The translations under genes were made by a program, and so were the position numbers. Under the pieces are notes generated by a model. The model ran no database searches. It saw only the letters and a list, made by a program, of their open reading frames with translations, and was not told the origin of the DNA. A stretch of 64,000 nt of DNA from JBHYDC01 sp051861205 (GTDB taxonomy: Bacteria > Pseudomonadota > Alphaproteobacteria > Rhizobiales > Pleomorphomonadaceae): assembly GCA_051861205.1 (NCBI GenBank), contig JBHYDC010000003.1, positions 159,070-223,069 on the forward strand, written 5' to 3'. Below are positions 1-8,044 of the stretch, piece after piece. Within the stretch, counting starts at the first letter, position 1, and each line of letters starts with the position of its first letter.

Positions 1-167
1 CCGCCGCAGGAACTTGCAAGATCAGCCCGGTCAGGTCTTTACCAGTGCATCCACTGGCCGGTCATCCGTAGGTCTTGCCGGTAGCAAAGCAAAGCGGTTC
101 CTGAAATAAGGCGGGTGGACAGCGGCAAGCCGATGCAGCCGCTTGGCGACGAAGAAGGCCAGAGTGG
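1..167. other. Intergenic stretch at the window edge
   Basis: I see no convincing gene here. The open frames on the minus strand are low-complexity shadows. The stretch leads into the TerC-type gene. Weak purine-rich sequence (gaaggccagagtgg) just before position 168 could serve as its ribosome binding site. Confidence 0.5.
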
Positions 168-926
168 ATGATGACCGAACTCTTGACGCTATTTGCCGAT
201 CCGGCCGTTTGGGTTGCACTTGCGACACTGATTGCGATGGAAGTGGTGCTGGGGATCGACAACCTGATCTTCATTTCCATTCTCACCAACAAGCTGCCGG
301 AGGCGGACCGGGAGCGAGCGCGGCGGATCGGGATCGGGCTTGCATTGGTGATGCGGCTGGGACTGCTTTCAACGGTGGCCTTCATCGTGCAGCTGACGAC
401 GCCAGTGTTCGAGATTTTCGGACAGTCGTTCTCGTGGCGCGACCTTATTCTGCTCGCCGGCGGGCTATTTCTCGTTTGGAAGGCGACCAAAGAGATCCAC
501 CACAACGTCGATCCCGAACATGGACCCGATCTATTCGAGGGACGAACGGTGACGTTGACCTTCGGAGCCGCGATCGGACAGATCCTGATTCTCGACCTTG
601 TGTTTTCGATCGACAGCATCATCACGGCCGTGGGCATGACCGAGCATATACCTGTGATGGTGATCGCGGTGATCGTGGCGGTGGCGGTGATGCTGCTGGC
701 GGCGACGCCGCTGGCAAACTTCATCAACAAGAACCCGACGATCGTGATGCTGGCGCTGGGCTTCCTTCTGATGATCGGCATGACGCTGATTGCCGAGGGT
801 TTCGGAGTGCATGTTCCCAAGGGCTATATCTACGCCGCCATGGCATTCTCCGCGCTGATCGAGGCGCTAAACATGATCTCGCGCCGGCGGCGGGCGAAGA
901 CCCGGGCCGACAAGGCGGGTAAGTAA
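168..926 (+). CDS. TerC family integral membrane protein
   Basis: A 252-residue polytopic membrane protein of the TerC (YgdQ/YoaE-like) family. The family signature is visible near the N-terminus as a helix carrying MEVVLGIDNLIFISI, and again in the second half as LDLVFSIDSIITAVGMT. These two helices carry paired acidic residues, thought in this family to bind or move metal ions. Around seven hydrophobic segments can be seen, ending in a basic tail (RRRRAKTRADKAGK). Members are linked to tellurite resistance or to manganese efflux during secretion, and the sequence does not tell which applies here. Two adjacent ATG codons (168 and 171) are possible starts. It stands alone on its strand, with the Lrp-type gene converging on it. 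Confidence 0.88.
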   Translation: MMTELLTLFADPAVWVALATLIAMEVVLGIDNLIFISILTNKLPEADRERARRIGIGLALVMRLGLLSTVAFIVQLTTPVFEIFGQSFSWRDLILLAGGLFLVWKATKEIHHNVDPEHGPDLFEGRTVTLTFGAAIGQILILDLVFSIDSIITAVGMTEHIPVMVIAVIVAVAVMLLAATPLANFINKNPTIVMLALGFLLMIGMTLIAEGFGVHVPKGYIYAAMAFSALIEALNMISRRRRAKTRADKAGK

Positions 927-943
927 GCGGGACAGCATGGGGC

Positions 944-966
944 AAGGGCGGGTGCGCCCTGCCCTT
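944..966. terminator. Hairpin between terC-like and lrp-like genes
   Basis: AAGGGC (944-949) pairs with GCCCTT (961-966), with further GC pairing inside. It sits between two convergent gene ends (926 and 981) and could act on either strand. There is no strong T-tract. Confidence 0.45.
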
Positions 967-980
967 CTCCAGCTTTGCCC

Positions 981-1415
981 CTATTTGAGCTCGGAGAGGA
1001 GGATGCTCGTCTCCGAGAGTGAAACGCCCTTAACCCCCCTCATCTCGTGCAACACGCGATCGAGGGCGCCGAGATCGGACGTATTGATCTCCACGACGAG
1101 ATCCCACCGGCCGTTGGTGGACCAGATCCGGCCGATGTCCGGCATGTGTTTGAGCGCGGCGACGACGGTCTTGGTGTCGGCGGAGCGCACCTCGAGCGAC
1201 GCGATGGCGCGGACCTCACCGGCGGCGATGTCGCCGCGCAGGCGGATGGTGAAGCCGGCGAGCACGCCTGTTCCGACGAGGCGATCGATCCGGTTCTGGA
1301 CAGTGCCCCGCGAAACACCCAGACGCTTGGCGATTGTGGACGTCGGGAGGCGGCTGTCGGCTCGCAGGAGCTGGATCAGCCGCTTGTCGGTATCGTCGAG
1401 GGTATCGGCTGCCAT
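981..1415 (-). CDS. Lrp/AsnC family transcriptional regulator
   Basis: A 144-residue regulator. The N-terminal winged helix-turn-helix (about residues 5-60; LLRADSRLPTSTIAKRLGVS, then RGTVQNRIDRL) is followed by an RAM/AsnC ligand-binding domain (about 70-140). Its length is normal for the family. It is divergent from the arginase gene, with 118 bases between, and a 15-bp palindrome of Lrp type lies between them. It probably controls the arginase-aminotransferase pair and itself in response to an amino acid, most plausibly arginine or ornithine. That role is inferred from position only. Confidence 0.9.
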   Translation of the reverse strand: MAADTLDDTDKRLIQLLRADSRLPTSTIAKRLGVSRGTVQNRIDRLVGTGVLAGFTIRLRGDIAAGEVRAIASLEVRSADTKTVVAALKHMPDIGRIWSTNGRWDLVVEINTSDLGALDRVLHEMRGVKGVSLSETSILLSELK

Positions 1416-1429
1416 TTAGTGAGTCCGTT

Positions 1430-1444
1430 CTGACATTCTGTCAG
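1430..1444. promoter_or_regulatory. Putative Lrp-type operator
   Basis: CTGACATTCTGTCAG is a perfect palindrome with 6-bp arms and a 3-bp centre. It has the 15-bp length and YAG...CTR-like ends of Lrp sites. It lies between the divergent lrp-like and arginase genes, 15 bases upstream of the regulator's start codon. Confidence 0.55.
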
Positions 1445-1533
1445 GCTATCACGCAAAACGAAGCAGTTCGCTGGCTATCTGTTGGCAGACGTTTCGGCGA
1501 TCCTCAGGGATAGACGCGAACCGGATTACAGCC

Positions 1534-2490
1534 ATGTCCCGACCAGCCTCTCTAGTGTCCGAACGGCGCGGCCAGATTTCGCTGATCGGGCTGCCGATGG
1601 AGCGGGGGGCGGGCACAGCGGGGACGCTGATGGGACCGGCAGCGCTGCGGACGACTGGCTTGCCGGCGCTTCTCATGGATCTCGGCTATGTCGTGGAGGA
1701 TCACGGCGATATGGCCGCTCCGGCGCCCTTCGCGCCTGCCATGAATGCGGCCGATGCCGCGCGCTGTCGCAACCTCGACGAAATCGCGGGCTGGCTCGGC
1801 GTGGTGCATGACAGAGCCTATGAACTGATGGCGGCCGGCGGCGTGCCGGTGTTCATGGGCGGCGATCACGCGCTGTCGATGGGGACGATTTCGGGCGTGG
1901 CGCGGCATTGCGCCGAAGCCGGCCGCGAACTCGCGGTTCTATGGCTGGACGCGCATGCGGATTTCAACACGCCGGCGACGTCTCCGTCCGGCAACATGCA
2001 CGGAATGTCGCTGGCGCATCTGACAGGCGAGCCATCGCTGGACCCGCTTTTGGGCGGACGTGCTTTTCCGATGGTGAAGGCTGAGAATGTGCACCTATTC
2101 GGGGTTCGATCCGTGGACCGGGAGGAGCGGCGGGCGCTGCACGAGGCCGGTGTGAACGTGACGGATATGCGCGCGATCGACGAGTTCGGCGTCGCGATGC
2201 TGCTGCGCGATCTCCTGAAGCGGCTGGAGGGGCGCAATATGCACCTTCATGTGAGCCTCGATGCCGATTTCCTGGATCCGTCGCTGGCGCCGGGGGTCGG
2301 CACGGCGGTGCCGGGCGGGGCGACGCACCGGGAGGCGCATCTCGTGATGGAGATGCTGCATGATTCCGGCTTGGTCGGATCGCTGGATCTTGTTGAATTG
2401 AACCCGTTTCTCGACGAGCGCGGACGGACCGCGACGATCGTTTCGGATCTGACGGCGAGCCTTTTCGGGCTCACCGTTCTTCACCGCTAA
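1534..2490 (+). CDS. rocF: Arginase
   Basis: A 318-residue ureohydrolase that splits arginine into ornithine and urea. The binuclear manganese motifs are all present: GGDHALSMGT near residue 110, DAHADFNTP near 140, and SLDADFLDPSLAPG near 247. NMHGM, typical of arginases, follows the second motif. The N-terminus (LIGLPMERGAGTAG) also matches arginase rather than agmatinase. The gene is followed after 48 bases by ornithine aminotransferase on the same strand, so the two probably form an arginine-to-glutamate catabolic operon controlled by the divergent Lrp-type protein. No strong ribosome binding site precedes the ATG. Confidence 0.92.
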   Translation: MSRPASLVSERRGQISLIGLPMERGAGTAGTLMGPAALRTTGLPALLMDLGYVVEDHGDMAAPAPFAPAMNAADAARCRNLDEIAGWLGVVHDRAYELMAAGGVPVFMGGDHALSMGTISGVARHCAEAGRELAVLWLDAHADFNTPATSPSGNMHGMSLAHLTGEPSLDPLLGGRAFPMVKAENVHLFGVRSVDREERRALHEAGVNVTDMRAIDEFGVAMLLRDLLKRLEGRNMHLHVSLDADFLDPSLAPGVGTAVPGGATHREAHLVMEMLHDSGLVGSLDLVELNPFLDERGRTATIVSDLTASLFGLTVLHR

Positions 2491-2538
2491 TCGAGCCTCC
2501 GTCAGCCCGGCTTTTGCGAGATCATTATGGAGCCCACC

Positions 2539-3744
2539 ATGAGCCTGCATACCTCCGACTTCATCTCGATCGAGCATCGGCTTGGCGCGCATAACTACAA
2601 GCCGCTGGACGTGGTCCTGTCTCGGGGGGAAGGCATTCGCCTTTGGGACGTGGACGGCAAGGAATACATCGACTGTCTTTCGGCCTACTCGGCTGTGAAT
2701 CAGGGTCATTGCCATCCGAAGATCCTGGCGGCGATGGTGGAACAGGCGAGCAAGCTGACGCTGACCTCGCGGGCGTTCCGCAACGATCAGCTTGCCTTGT
2801 TCTACGAGGAACTGGCCGTGCTGACCGACAGCCATAAGGTTCTGCCGATGAATTCAGGCGCCGAAGCCGTGGAAACGGCGGTCAAGGCGGTGCGCAAATG
2901 GGGATATGAGGTGAAGGGCGTGCCCGAGGGGCAGGCCGAGATCCTGGTATGCTCCGACAACTTCCATGGGCGCACGCTGGGGATCGTGTCCTTCTCGACA
3001 GATCCGGACGCACGAGGCGGCTTCGGGCCGTTCGCGCCGGGGTTCCGGTCGATCCCGTTCGGGGACGCGGACGCGCTGGAGGCGGCGATCGGGCCGAACA
3101 CCGTGGCGTTCCTGGTGGAGCCGATCCAGGGCGAGGCGGGCGTGATGATACCGCCGGCCGGCTATTTCACTCGCGTGCGCGAGCTGTGCACGCAAAAGGG
3201 CGTGATGCTGATCCTTGACGAGATCCAGACCGGACTTGGACGCACCGGCAAGCTTTTGGCCGAGGAGCATGAGGGCATCGTTGCGGACGTGACGCTGATC
3301 GGCAAAGCGCTGTCGGGAGGGTTCTACCCCGTCTCCGCCGTGCTTTCGAACACGGATGTGCTCGGCACGCTGAAGCCCGGACAGCATGGTTCGACCTTCG
3401 GGGGCAATCCGCTGGCCTGCGCGGTGGCACGGGCGGCGCTGAAGGTGCTGGTGGAAGAGGACATGATCGGGAATTCCGCGCGGATGGGCGCGGTGTTCAA
3501 GACGGGCCTCGAAGGGATCCGCTCCAACCTCGTAAAAGAGGTACGCGGGCGCGGGCTGATGCTGGCGGTGGAACTGCACCCGGAAGCCGGCGGCGCCCGG
3601 CGCTATGTGGAAGCGCTACGCGAACGCGGCGTGCTCGCCAAAGACACCCACGGCCATACGATCCGCCTCGCACCGCCGCTCGTGATCACGGAGGCCGAGG
3701 TAACGGACGTGGTGGGGCGGATTGCCGATGCGCTGATGGTGTGA
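2539..3744 (+). CDS. rocD: Ornithine--oxo-acid aminotransferase
   Basis: A 401-residue PLP-dependent class III aminotransferase converting ornithine and 2-oxoglutarate to glutamate semialdehyde and glutamate. Visible markers are SAVNQGHCHPKI, MNSGAEAVETAVK, the PLP-phenol-binding LILDEIQTGLGRTGK and the Schiff-base lysine in TLIGKALSGGFYPVSAV. I chose the ATG at 2539 because GGAG lies six bases before it; an in-frame ATG at 2527 lacks one. The 3' end overlaps the convergent HlyC-like frame by about 59 bases. It acts after arginase in the same predicted operon. Confidence 0.92.
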   Translation: MSLHTSDFISIEHRLGAHNYKPLDVVLSRGEGIRLWDVDGKEYIDCLSAYSAVNQGHCHPKILAAMVEQASKLTLTSRAFRNDQLALFYEELAVLTDSHKVLPMNSGAEAVETAVKAVRKWGYEVKGVPEGQAEILVCSDNFHGRTLGIVSFSTDPDARGGFGPFAPGFRSIPFGDADALEAAIGPNTVAFLVEPIQGEAGVMIPPAGYFTRVRELCTQKGVMLILDEIQTGLGRTGKLLAEEHEGIVADVTLIGKALSGGFYPVSAVLSNTDVLGTLKPGQHGSTFGGNPLACAVARAALKVLVEEDMIGNSARMGAVFKTGLEGIRSNLVKEVRGRGLMLAVELHPEAGGARRYVEALRERGVLAKDTHGHTIRLAPPLVITEAEVTDVVGRIADALMV

Positions 3745-4195
3745 GGGGGCGACCAAGGGCATGGAGGGTAGGCCATTTCGAGGTTTTCTTGACGCGGCCC
3801 TCCCCGTCACGTTTGAGGGCGTAAGCGTGACCAGATCGGCGGGCGAAAATCGTCGATTGCAGATCAGCGACGATCGGGCGAATGTTGCCGTAGGGAGCGA
3901 CGAAGTCGATCAGCCATAAGACGTCGCCGGCGTTCCACTCATTGGGTTCGGGGTCGATGTGCTCCGAAAGGATTCGTTTTGATGTCTCCTCCGTCAAGAA
4001 AGCCCATGTTGCAAAGGCGACAGGCTCGCCGTCCTTAAGGTAGATCTTCGCCTGTCCGAGCTTTAGCGGAGGAATGAAGAGCCGACCGATGCCCTCCATC
4101 GTCCAAAATGAATAATGGCCTGACACTGCGCAAAGCGCGACCATGTAACCTAAAGCATTGGGGAGCGAAAGACTGACCATTCTCTCACCACTCAT
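3686..4195 (-). CDS. HlyC-like toxin-activating lysine acyltransferase
   Basis: A 169-residue protein of the HlyC (toxin-activating acyltransferase) family. The core is clear: a histidine in SGHYSFW at about residue 27, corresponding to the catalytic His of HlyC, then IYLKDGEPVAFATWAFL and GDVLWLIDFVAPYG with the conserved aspartate near residue 95. In the family the enzyme moves a fatty acyl group from acyl-ACP to lysines of an exported protein; relatives also occur in class IIb microcin clusters. The start overlaps the end of the hlyD-like gene by four bases (ATGA), so translation is probably coupled. The proline-rich tail after about residue 137 runs into the 3' end of rocD and looks unlike the family, so the true end may have been altered by rearrangement. 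No RTX toxin gene is nearby. Confidence 0.85.
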   Translation of the reverse strand: MSGERMVSLSLPNALGYMVALCAVSGHYSFWTMEGIGRLFIPPLKLGQAKIYLKDGEPVAFATWAFLTEETSKRILSEHIDPEPNEWNAGDVLWLIDFVAPYGNIRPIVADLQSTIFARRSGHAYALKRDGEGRVKKTSKWPTLHALGRPLTPSAHRQSAPPRPLPRPP

Positions 4196-5490
4196 CTCTC
4201 TGAATGTCCTTGTTGAAGTGTTCGGTAAATCGGTTCGAAGAAATAGGCGAGGATCGGCCGATCCCCAGTAACGATGTCGGCGCTCAGTGTCATTCCGTTG
4301 ACCAGAGGCACGGGTCCGGTTTTGAGACTCAGAACGGGATTATCAAGTTCAATCCGGATGAGGACGCCGCTGCTCCGGGTTATCGTTTCGGCAGGTTCCG
4401 CTGCAATGTCGCGGACACGTCCGTGGGTAAGCGCGTATCGTTCGGGAGGATAAGCATCGAGGCGGATGTAGGCCTTCTGACCGATAGCCAGAAAACCCGC
4501 GTCCATGCTCGGAATCACAACCTCGACCTCGACAGGATCGTCGACGGGAACGATCTTCGCGACGATGTCACCAGGTGCGAGATAGGCTCCTAGGGTCCGA
4601 ACTTTGAGATCCTCGACCTTGCCGTGTGACGGCGCCGTGATCACCGTAAATGCGAGTTTCTGCTTTGCAACTGTTCGGCGGGTGTTCAACTCGTTGAGGC
4701 TGCGTTCCGCATCCTGAAGCCTGGTTCGCCAGTCTTGCCGCGCAGTGGCGATTATTGTGCGTCGTGACGCACGCTGTGCCTCGATCCGCGCTTCCCTTTC
4801 ACGAAATTCGCCGCTGGCGACCCCATTTTCCTGCCTGAGTTGCTCGACAGTTTGTTGCGCTCGTGCGAACTGGACTTGGCTGATCGTGGCTTTGTCTAAA
4901 AGTCGTTCAGCGCCACTAAGAATCTTGGTTTCGATCTTAAGCCGCGCGGACGTACTTTCTATACGGGAACGAATGGCGGCGAGCCCAGCGATCATTGTAT
5001 TCATTTCGGCATCGTTTTGAGCAACGGTGGCGGCCAGAGCGGCCAATTCCGTTTCGAGACGTGTCTGATCGGCATGACCATCGAGACGGTTAACGGCCGT
5101 TTTGATGAAGGCGGGGGAAGCAGGATCGACCGTTTCAAATGCATGCAGTGTGGCCTGTGCCCGGACCTTAATCGACGTCTGTTCGGCTATCTTGTCTTCA
5201 ATATCCGCTAGTTCGGCCCTTTGCGTGGTGTTGTCGAGTCTTAGAATCGGATCGCCCTTGGTCACGATCTCACCGTTTTCGACGAGAAGCTGCGTCACCA
5301 CTCCATCGATCTGGCTTTGGATGATGCGGACCGCGCCGACGGGAACCACGCGCCCCTGACCCCGCGCGACGATCTCGGTTCGGGCGATCCATCCCCCGGC
5401 AAAAACGAAGACGATCAGCAGGGCGAATGTAGCTGCTGTCCAACGCAACGTCGGCGAAGGCCCGTCGAGGCGCAAGGCGATGTCGGTCAT
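4192..5490 (-). CDS. HlyD family type I secretion periplasmic adaptor
   Basis: A 432-residue membrane fusion protein. It has a short cytoplasmic N-terminus and one transmembrane segment (about residues 18-38, TFALLIVFVFAGGWI). A split lipoyl-like domain starts at RGQGRVVPVGAVRIIQS, a long coiled coil covers about residues 95-270, and the C-terminal beta domain contains VITAPSHGKVEDLKVRTLG and the family-typical DAYPPERYALTHGRV. It links an inner-membrane ABC exporter to an outer-membrane TolC-type channel, and no such channel gene is seen here. ATGA overlaps join it to the exporter gene upstream and to the acyltransferase gene downstream, so the three form one operon on the minus strand. Confidence 0.92.
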   Translation of the reverse strand: MTDIALRLDGPSPTLRWTAATFALLIVFVFAGGWIARTEIVARGQGRVVPVGAVRIIQSQIDGVVTQLLVENGEIVTKGDPILRLDNTTQRAELADIEDKIAEQTSIKVRAQATLHAFETVDPASPAFIKTAVNRLDGHADQTRLETELAALAATVAQNDAEMNTMIAGLAAIRSRIESTSARLKIETKILSGAERLLDKATISQVQFARAQQTVEQLRQENGVASGEFREREARIEAQRASRRTIIATARQDWRTRLQDAERSLNELNTRRTVAKQKLAFTVITAPSHGKVEDLKVRTLGAYLAPGDIVAKIVPVDDPVEVEVVIPSMDAGFLAIGQKAYIRLDAYPPERYALTHGRVRDIAAEPAETITRSSGVLIRIELDNPVLSLKTGPVPLVNGMTLSADIVTGDRPILAYFFEPIYRTLQQGHSER

Positions 5491-7132
5491 GCCGAACCTG
5501 CCGTGGCCGCTGCGAGATTGATGACGACAACGGGGTTTGGGACAAGCTGCGGACGGTGAGTGACAAGCACGACCGACTTTGTCCGTGCCCGAACGGCGAG
5601 GCGTTCGATGACCCTTTCCTCTGTGTCCGAATCCAATCCGCTGGTCGGCTCGTCAAGTATGAGGAAGGGAGGATCGGCAAGGAGCGCGCGGGCGAGCGCC
5701 AGCCGCTGGAGCTGACCGCCTGAGAGGGCCACCCCGCCCTCGCCCACCTTGGTGTCGAGCCCATTCGGCATGGCGGCGATGGTTGCCGTCAGTTGAACTT
5801 CGCCGAGGATCGCCCACAATTGGTCGTCCGTCGCGTCCTTCGCGATCAGCAAATTGTCGCGAATGCTTCCGTTGAAGACATCAGGCGCTTGGGGCACGTA
5901 GACGACGCGGCCGCGTACCCCCGCTCCACCGACCTTGATTTCCCCGGACGTGGGCGCGAAAAGGCCGCCCATGACCTTGCAAAGGGTCGTTTTCCCCACT
6001 CCCGACGGCCCGATCATGAGCGAAATGCCGCGGGGCGGGATGCAGAAGCTGATCGCCTTCAGGATCGGCGGACACTCGGGATAGGCGAAGCTGACGTCGA
6101 ATGCGATCAGATCCGCGTCGGATGTGGCTCCGGTTTGAACGGACACGCACTCTTCCCGCTTTTCCATCAAGAGTTCGCCGGCCCGGCGGCGGGCGACGCC
6201 GACGTTGAGCCAATCATCCCAGAGACCGGCCAGCGCCAGAAGCGGTCCCGACACGCGGTCGGACAGGAGATGAAAGGCTACGAGTTCGCCAAGCGTCATC
6301 TCGTTGGCAAGAACGAGCGATGCTCCGAAGTAGATCACGAAGGCTGAGAGCAATTGTCCGAGGAGGTCGGAGATATTGCCCGCGTAGATCCCAACGTTTC
6401 CGGCGCGAAGACCGAGCTTGATGGAATTGGTCAGGGTCTGCTCAATCCGCTGCTGCGCCCTCAGCTCAAGGCCAAGCGCCTTGATCGTCGTCGACCGGCC
6501 ATCGTCTCGACGACCCGGGTGCTGTGCGCGGTTTGGCCCATGAATGAGGCGTCGAGGCGTCGGCGGTGGATGGGGCCGGACACGATCAGCACGGCTGCCT
6601 GCACAGGCGCTGTGATCAGCAGAATGGTGGCTAATGTGGGGCTAATCGTGAAGAGAACCACGAGGAACACCAGCGCGAACACAAGGTCGAGCACGAGACC
6701 CATGAACACGCCGGACAGAAACCCGGAAATCTGGCCGACTTCGCCCATCCGGCCGAACACGTCACCGATCGTCCAGCGCATGAGAATCGGCAGCGGCAGC
6801 GCGAGCACGTGTTCCAGCGCCCGCAACCCGAGGTCGCGCCCGATGCGCGCGCCGGCCCACGCCCCGACCCGCGCGGCGGAAATCGAGAGCAGCACGTCGA
6901 ACACCGCGACGCCGATGAGAACGGCCAGTACGATCGTGAGGCTTGCCTCGCGCTGGTAGGGCAAGACGCGGTCGATGATCGCCTGCATGGCGAACGGACC
7001 GACGAGGCCGAGCAACCGGAGAACGACGGACAGAAAGAGAATTTCGGCAAAATAGCCGCCATGTCCAGCAAATGATTTTGTCACCCAAGATAAGGGAAGA
7101 AGGGTCGCCGAAGATTTGCCTGCATCATGCAT
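5487..7132 (-). pseudogene. Type I secretion ABC exporter (permease-ATPase), frameshifted
   Basis: Two adjacent frames together make one exporter of about 548 residues. The upstream frame (7132-6461) carries the membrane domain (LLGLVGPFAMQAIIDRVLPY, several hydrophobic segments). The downstream frame (open from about 6490 to 5487) carries the rest and the ATPase: Walker A GPSGVGKTT, signature LSGGQLQR, Walker B FLILDEPTSGLD and H-loop VTHR. The break lies near 6487-6500, where one base appears to be missing. Restoring it would give AGRTTIKALGLELR, as expected in this family. There is no N-terminal C39 or C39-like domain, so it resembles the shorter PrtD-type exporters. It could be a decayed gene, a sequencing error or, less likely, a programmed shift. 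Confidence 0.82.
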
Positions 7133-7171
7133 GAATATATTAAACTGACTAGATGATGGTTAATTTTCTAT

Positions 7172-7206
7172 TTGACATTTCTACTATGTGGGGGGGGGAT
7201 TATAAA
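7172..7206 (+). promoter_or_regulatory. Putative promoter with a 9-G tract in its spacer
   Basis: TTGACA (7172-7177) and TATAAA (7201-7206) are close matches to sigma-70 boxes but are 23 bases apart. Nine consecutive G residues (7190-7198) fill much of the spacer. The promoter would drive the glycine-rich peptide gene, whose ATG is at 7279. The long spacer should make it weak as written; loss of about five or six G would give the usual 17-18 bases. Confidence 0.5.
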
Positions 7207-7278
7207 TGTGCAACCTTAATCCTGCGCAAGGAGAAAGGTTTTGCAGGCCGGCGTTTCGCAACAATCGTGAGGTGTGCT

Positions 7279-7631
7279 ATGATTGGAACTATGTCAGAAA
7301 TACTCGGAATCCGCTTGGCGTTTGGTGGTGGGGGCGGAAGTGCGGGGGGGGGGGGGGGGGGGCCGGACGGGCGGGGGGTGGGAGTTCGAGCAACAAGCAA
7401 GCTACCAAACCGAATAGCAAAAGCCCTGCTACTGTCAAGTCGATGACCAGTACTGACAAGAACGTTATGGTCGGGGGATCAGCGGCTCTCTGTGCTGTTA
7501 GCACCTATGTAGCTAGTACTCTTCCTCCAGTATCTCCCCCAACAGTAGTTGCCAAGGTGACGGCCGCTGCTGTCTCCCTGATTTCGTGCAGCGTAGCAAC
7601 TGAACCAATCGTCTCTAAAATGACAAACTAA
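7279..7631 (+). CDS. Glycine-rich peptide, out of frame at a 19-G tract
   Basis: The ATG at 7279 has GTGAGG six bases before it. The first frame reads MIGTMSEILGIRLAFGG, then runs through glycines encoded by a 19-G tract (7344-7362) and stops at 7446 after 55 residues. The frame one step away continues to a stop at 7629-7631 and looks like the natural C-terminus. It has a Ser/Lys/Thr-rich linker, then an alanine- and valine-rich membrane-active-looking stretch containing two cysteines (GGSAALCAV, AAAVSLISCSV). One more G, or two fewer, would give a single protein of about 117 residues. The short start followed by Gly-Gly recalls the leader of class II microcins, and an HlyD/ABC/HlyC operon is divergent. 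It may be a phase-variable secreted peptide, or the tract may be miscounted in the assembly. No family was recognised. Confidence 0.45.
7344..7362. repeat. 19-G homopolymer within a coding region
   Basis: Nineteen consecutive G residues, the longest homopolymer in the window. Lengths of 17, 20 or 23 would join the N-terminal and C-terminal reading frames of the glycine-rich peptide gene. Two nine-G tracts lie within 315 bases on either side (7190-7198 and 7659-7667). Confidence 0.85.
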
Positions 7632-7639
7632 AAAACTCC

Positions 7640-7669
7640 TGCCCTCCTCCAAAAAATAGGGGGGGGGCA
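7640..7669 (+). terminator. Possible hairpin using a 9-G tract
   Basis: A pyrimidine run (TGCCCTCCTCC, from about 7640) can pair with the nine-G tract and following CA (7659-7669), leaving an A-rich loop. It lies just after the stop of the peptide gene and before the small membrane protein gene. It could act as a terminator or attenuator whose strength changes with tract length. There is no T-tract after it. Confidence 0.35.
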
Positions 7670-7692
7670 ACGCCGCGACAAAGGCAAAAGTC

Positions 7693-7881
7693 ATGAATAA
7701 AACGCTTGTATTCATCATCGTTGGGGTAGCAATTATAGTAGGAGCTGCGCGGAATTTTCCAGAGACCTGGAATGCATTACTGGAATTTATAATGCACGAG
7801 ATACTGATCATTGGCCCTCTGGTCGTTGGCTTTTTGATTTGGGGACTTTGGCTAGTTTTTCAGTACAAACGTGGGAGCTAG
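7693..7881 (+). CDS. Small two-helix membrane protein, possible immunity protein
   Basis: A 62-residue protein with two hydrophobic helices (about residues 4-18, VFIIVGVAIIVGA, and 36-56, EILIIGPLVVGFLIWGLWLVF) and a basic end (QYKRGS). The family is not recognised. It follows the glycine-rich peptide gene by 61 bases on the same strand and lies in the same AT-rich stretch. Small membrane proteins of this shape beside an exported peptide and its exporter are often self-immunity proteins in microcin clusters. That role is inferred from position and shape only. AAAGGC upstream of the ATG may be its ribosome binding site. Confidence 0.55.
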   Translation: MNKTLVFIIVGVAIIVGAARNFPETWNALLEFIMHEILIIGPLVVGFLIWGLWLVFQYKRGS

Positions 7882-8044
7882 GCCTTGCAAAGCAGCTTGC
7901 AACGGGAATCTCAATTAGTACCAAGGGTCCAAGTGTAACCCCCAATTGCGCAAGTTGCCATTGGCCAGATTCCATGGGTGACAAAAAATAAGGGCCAAGC
8001 GTCGCAGTTTCGGTGAAGCTGCGACGTCTTTGGGAAGATTTAAA

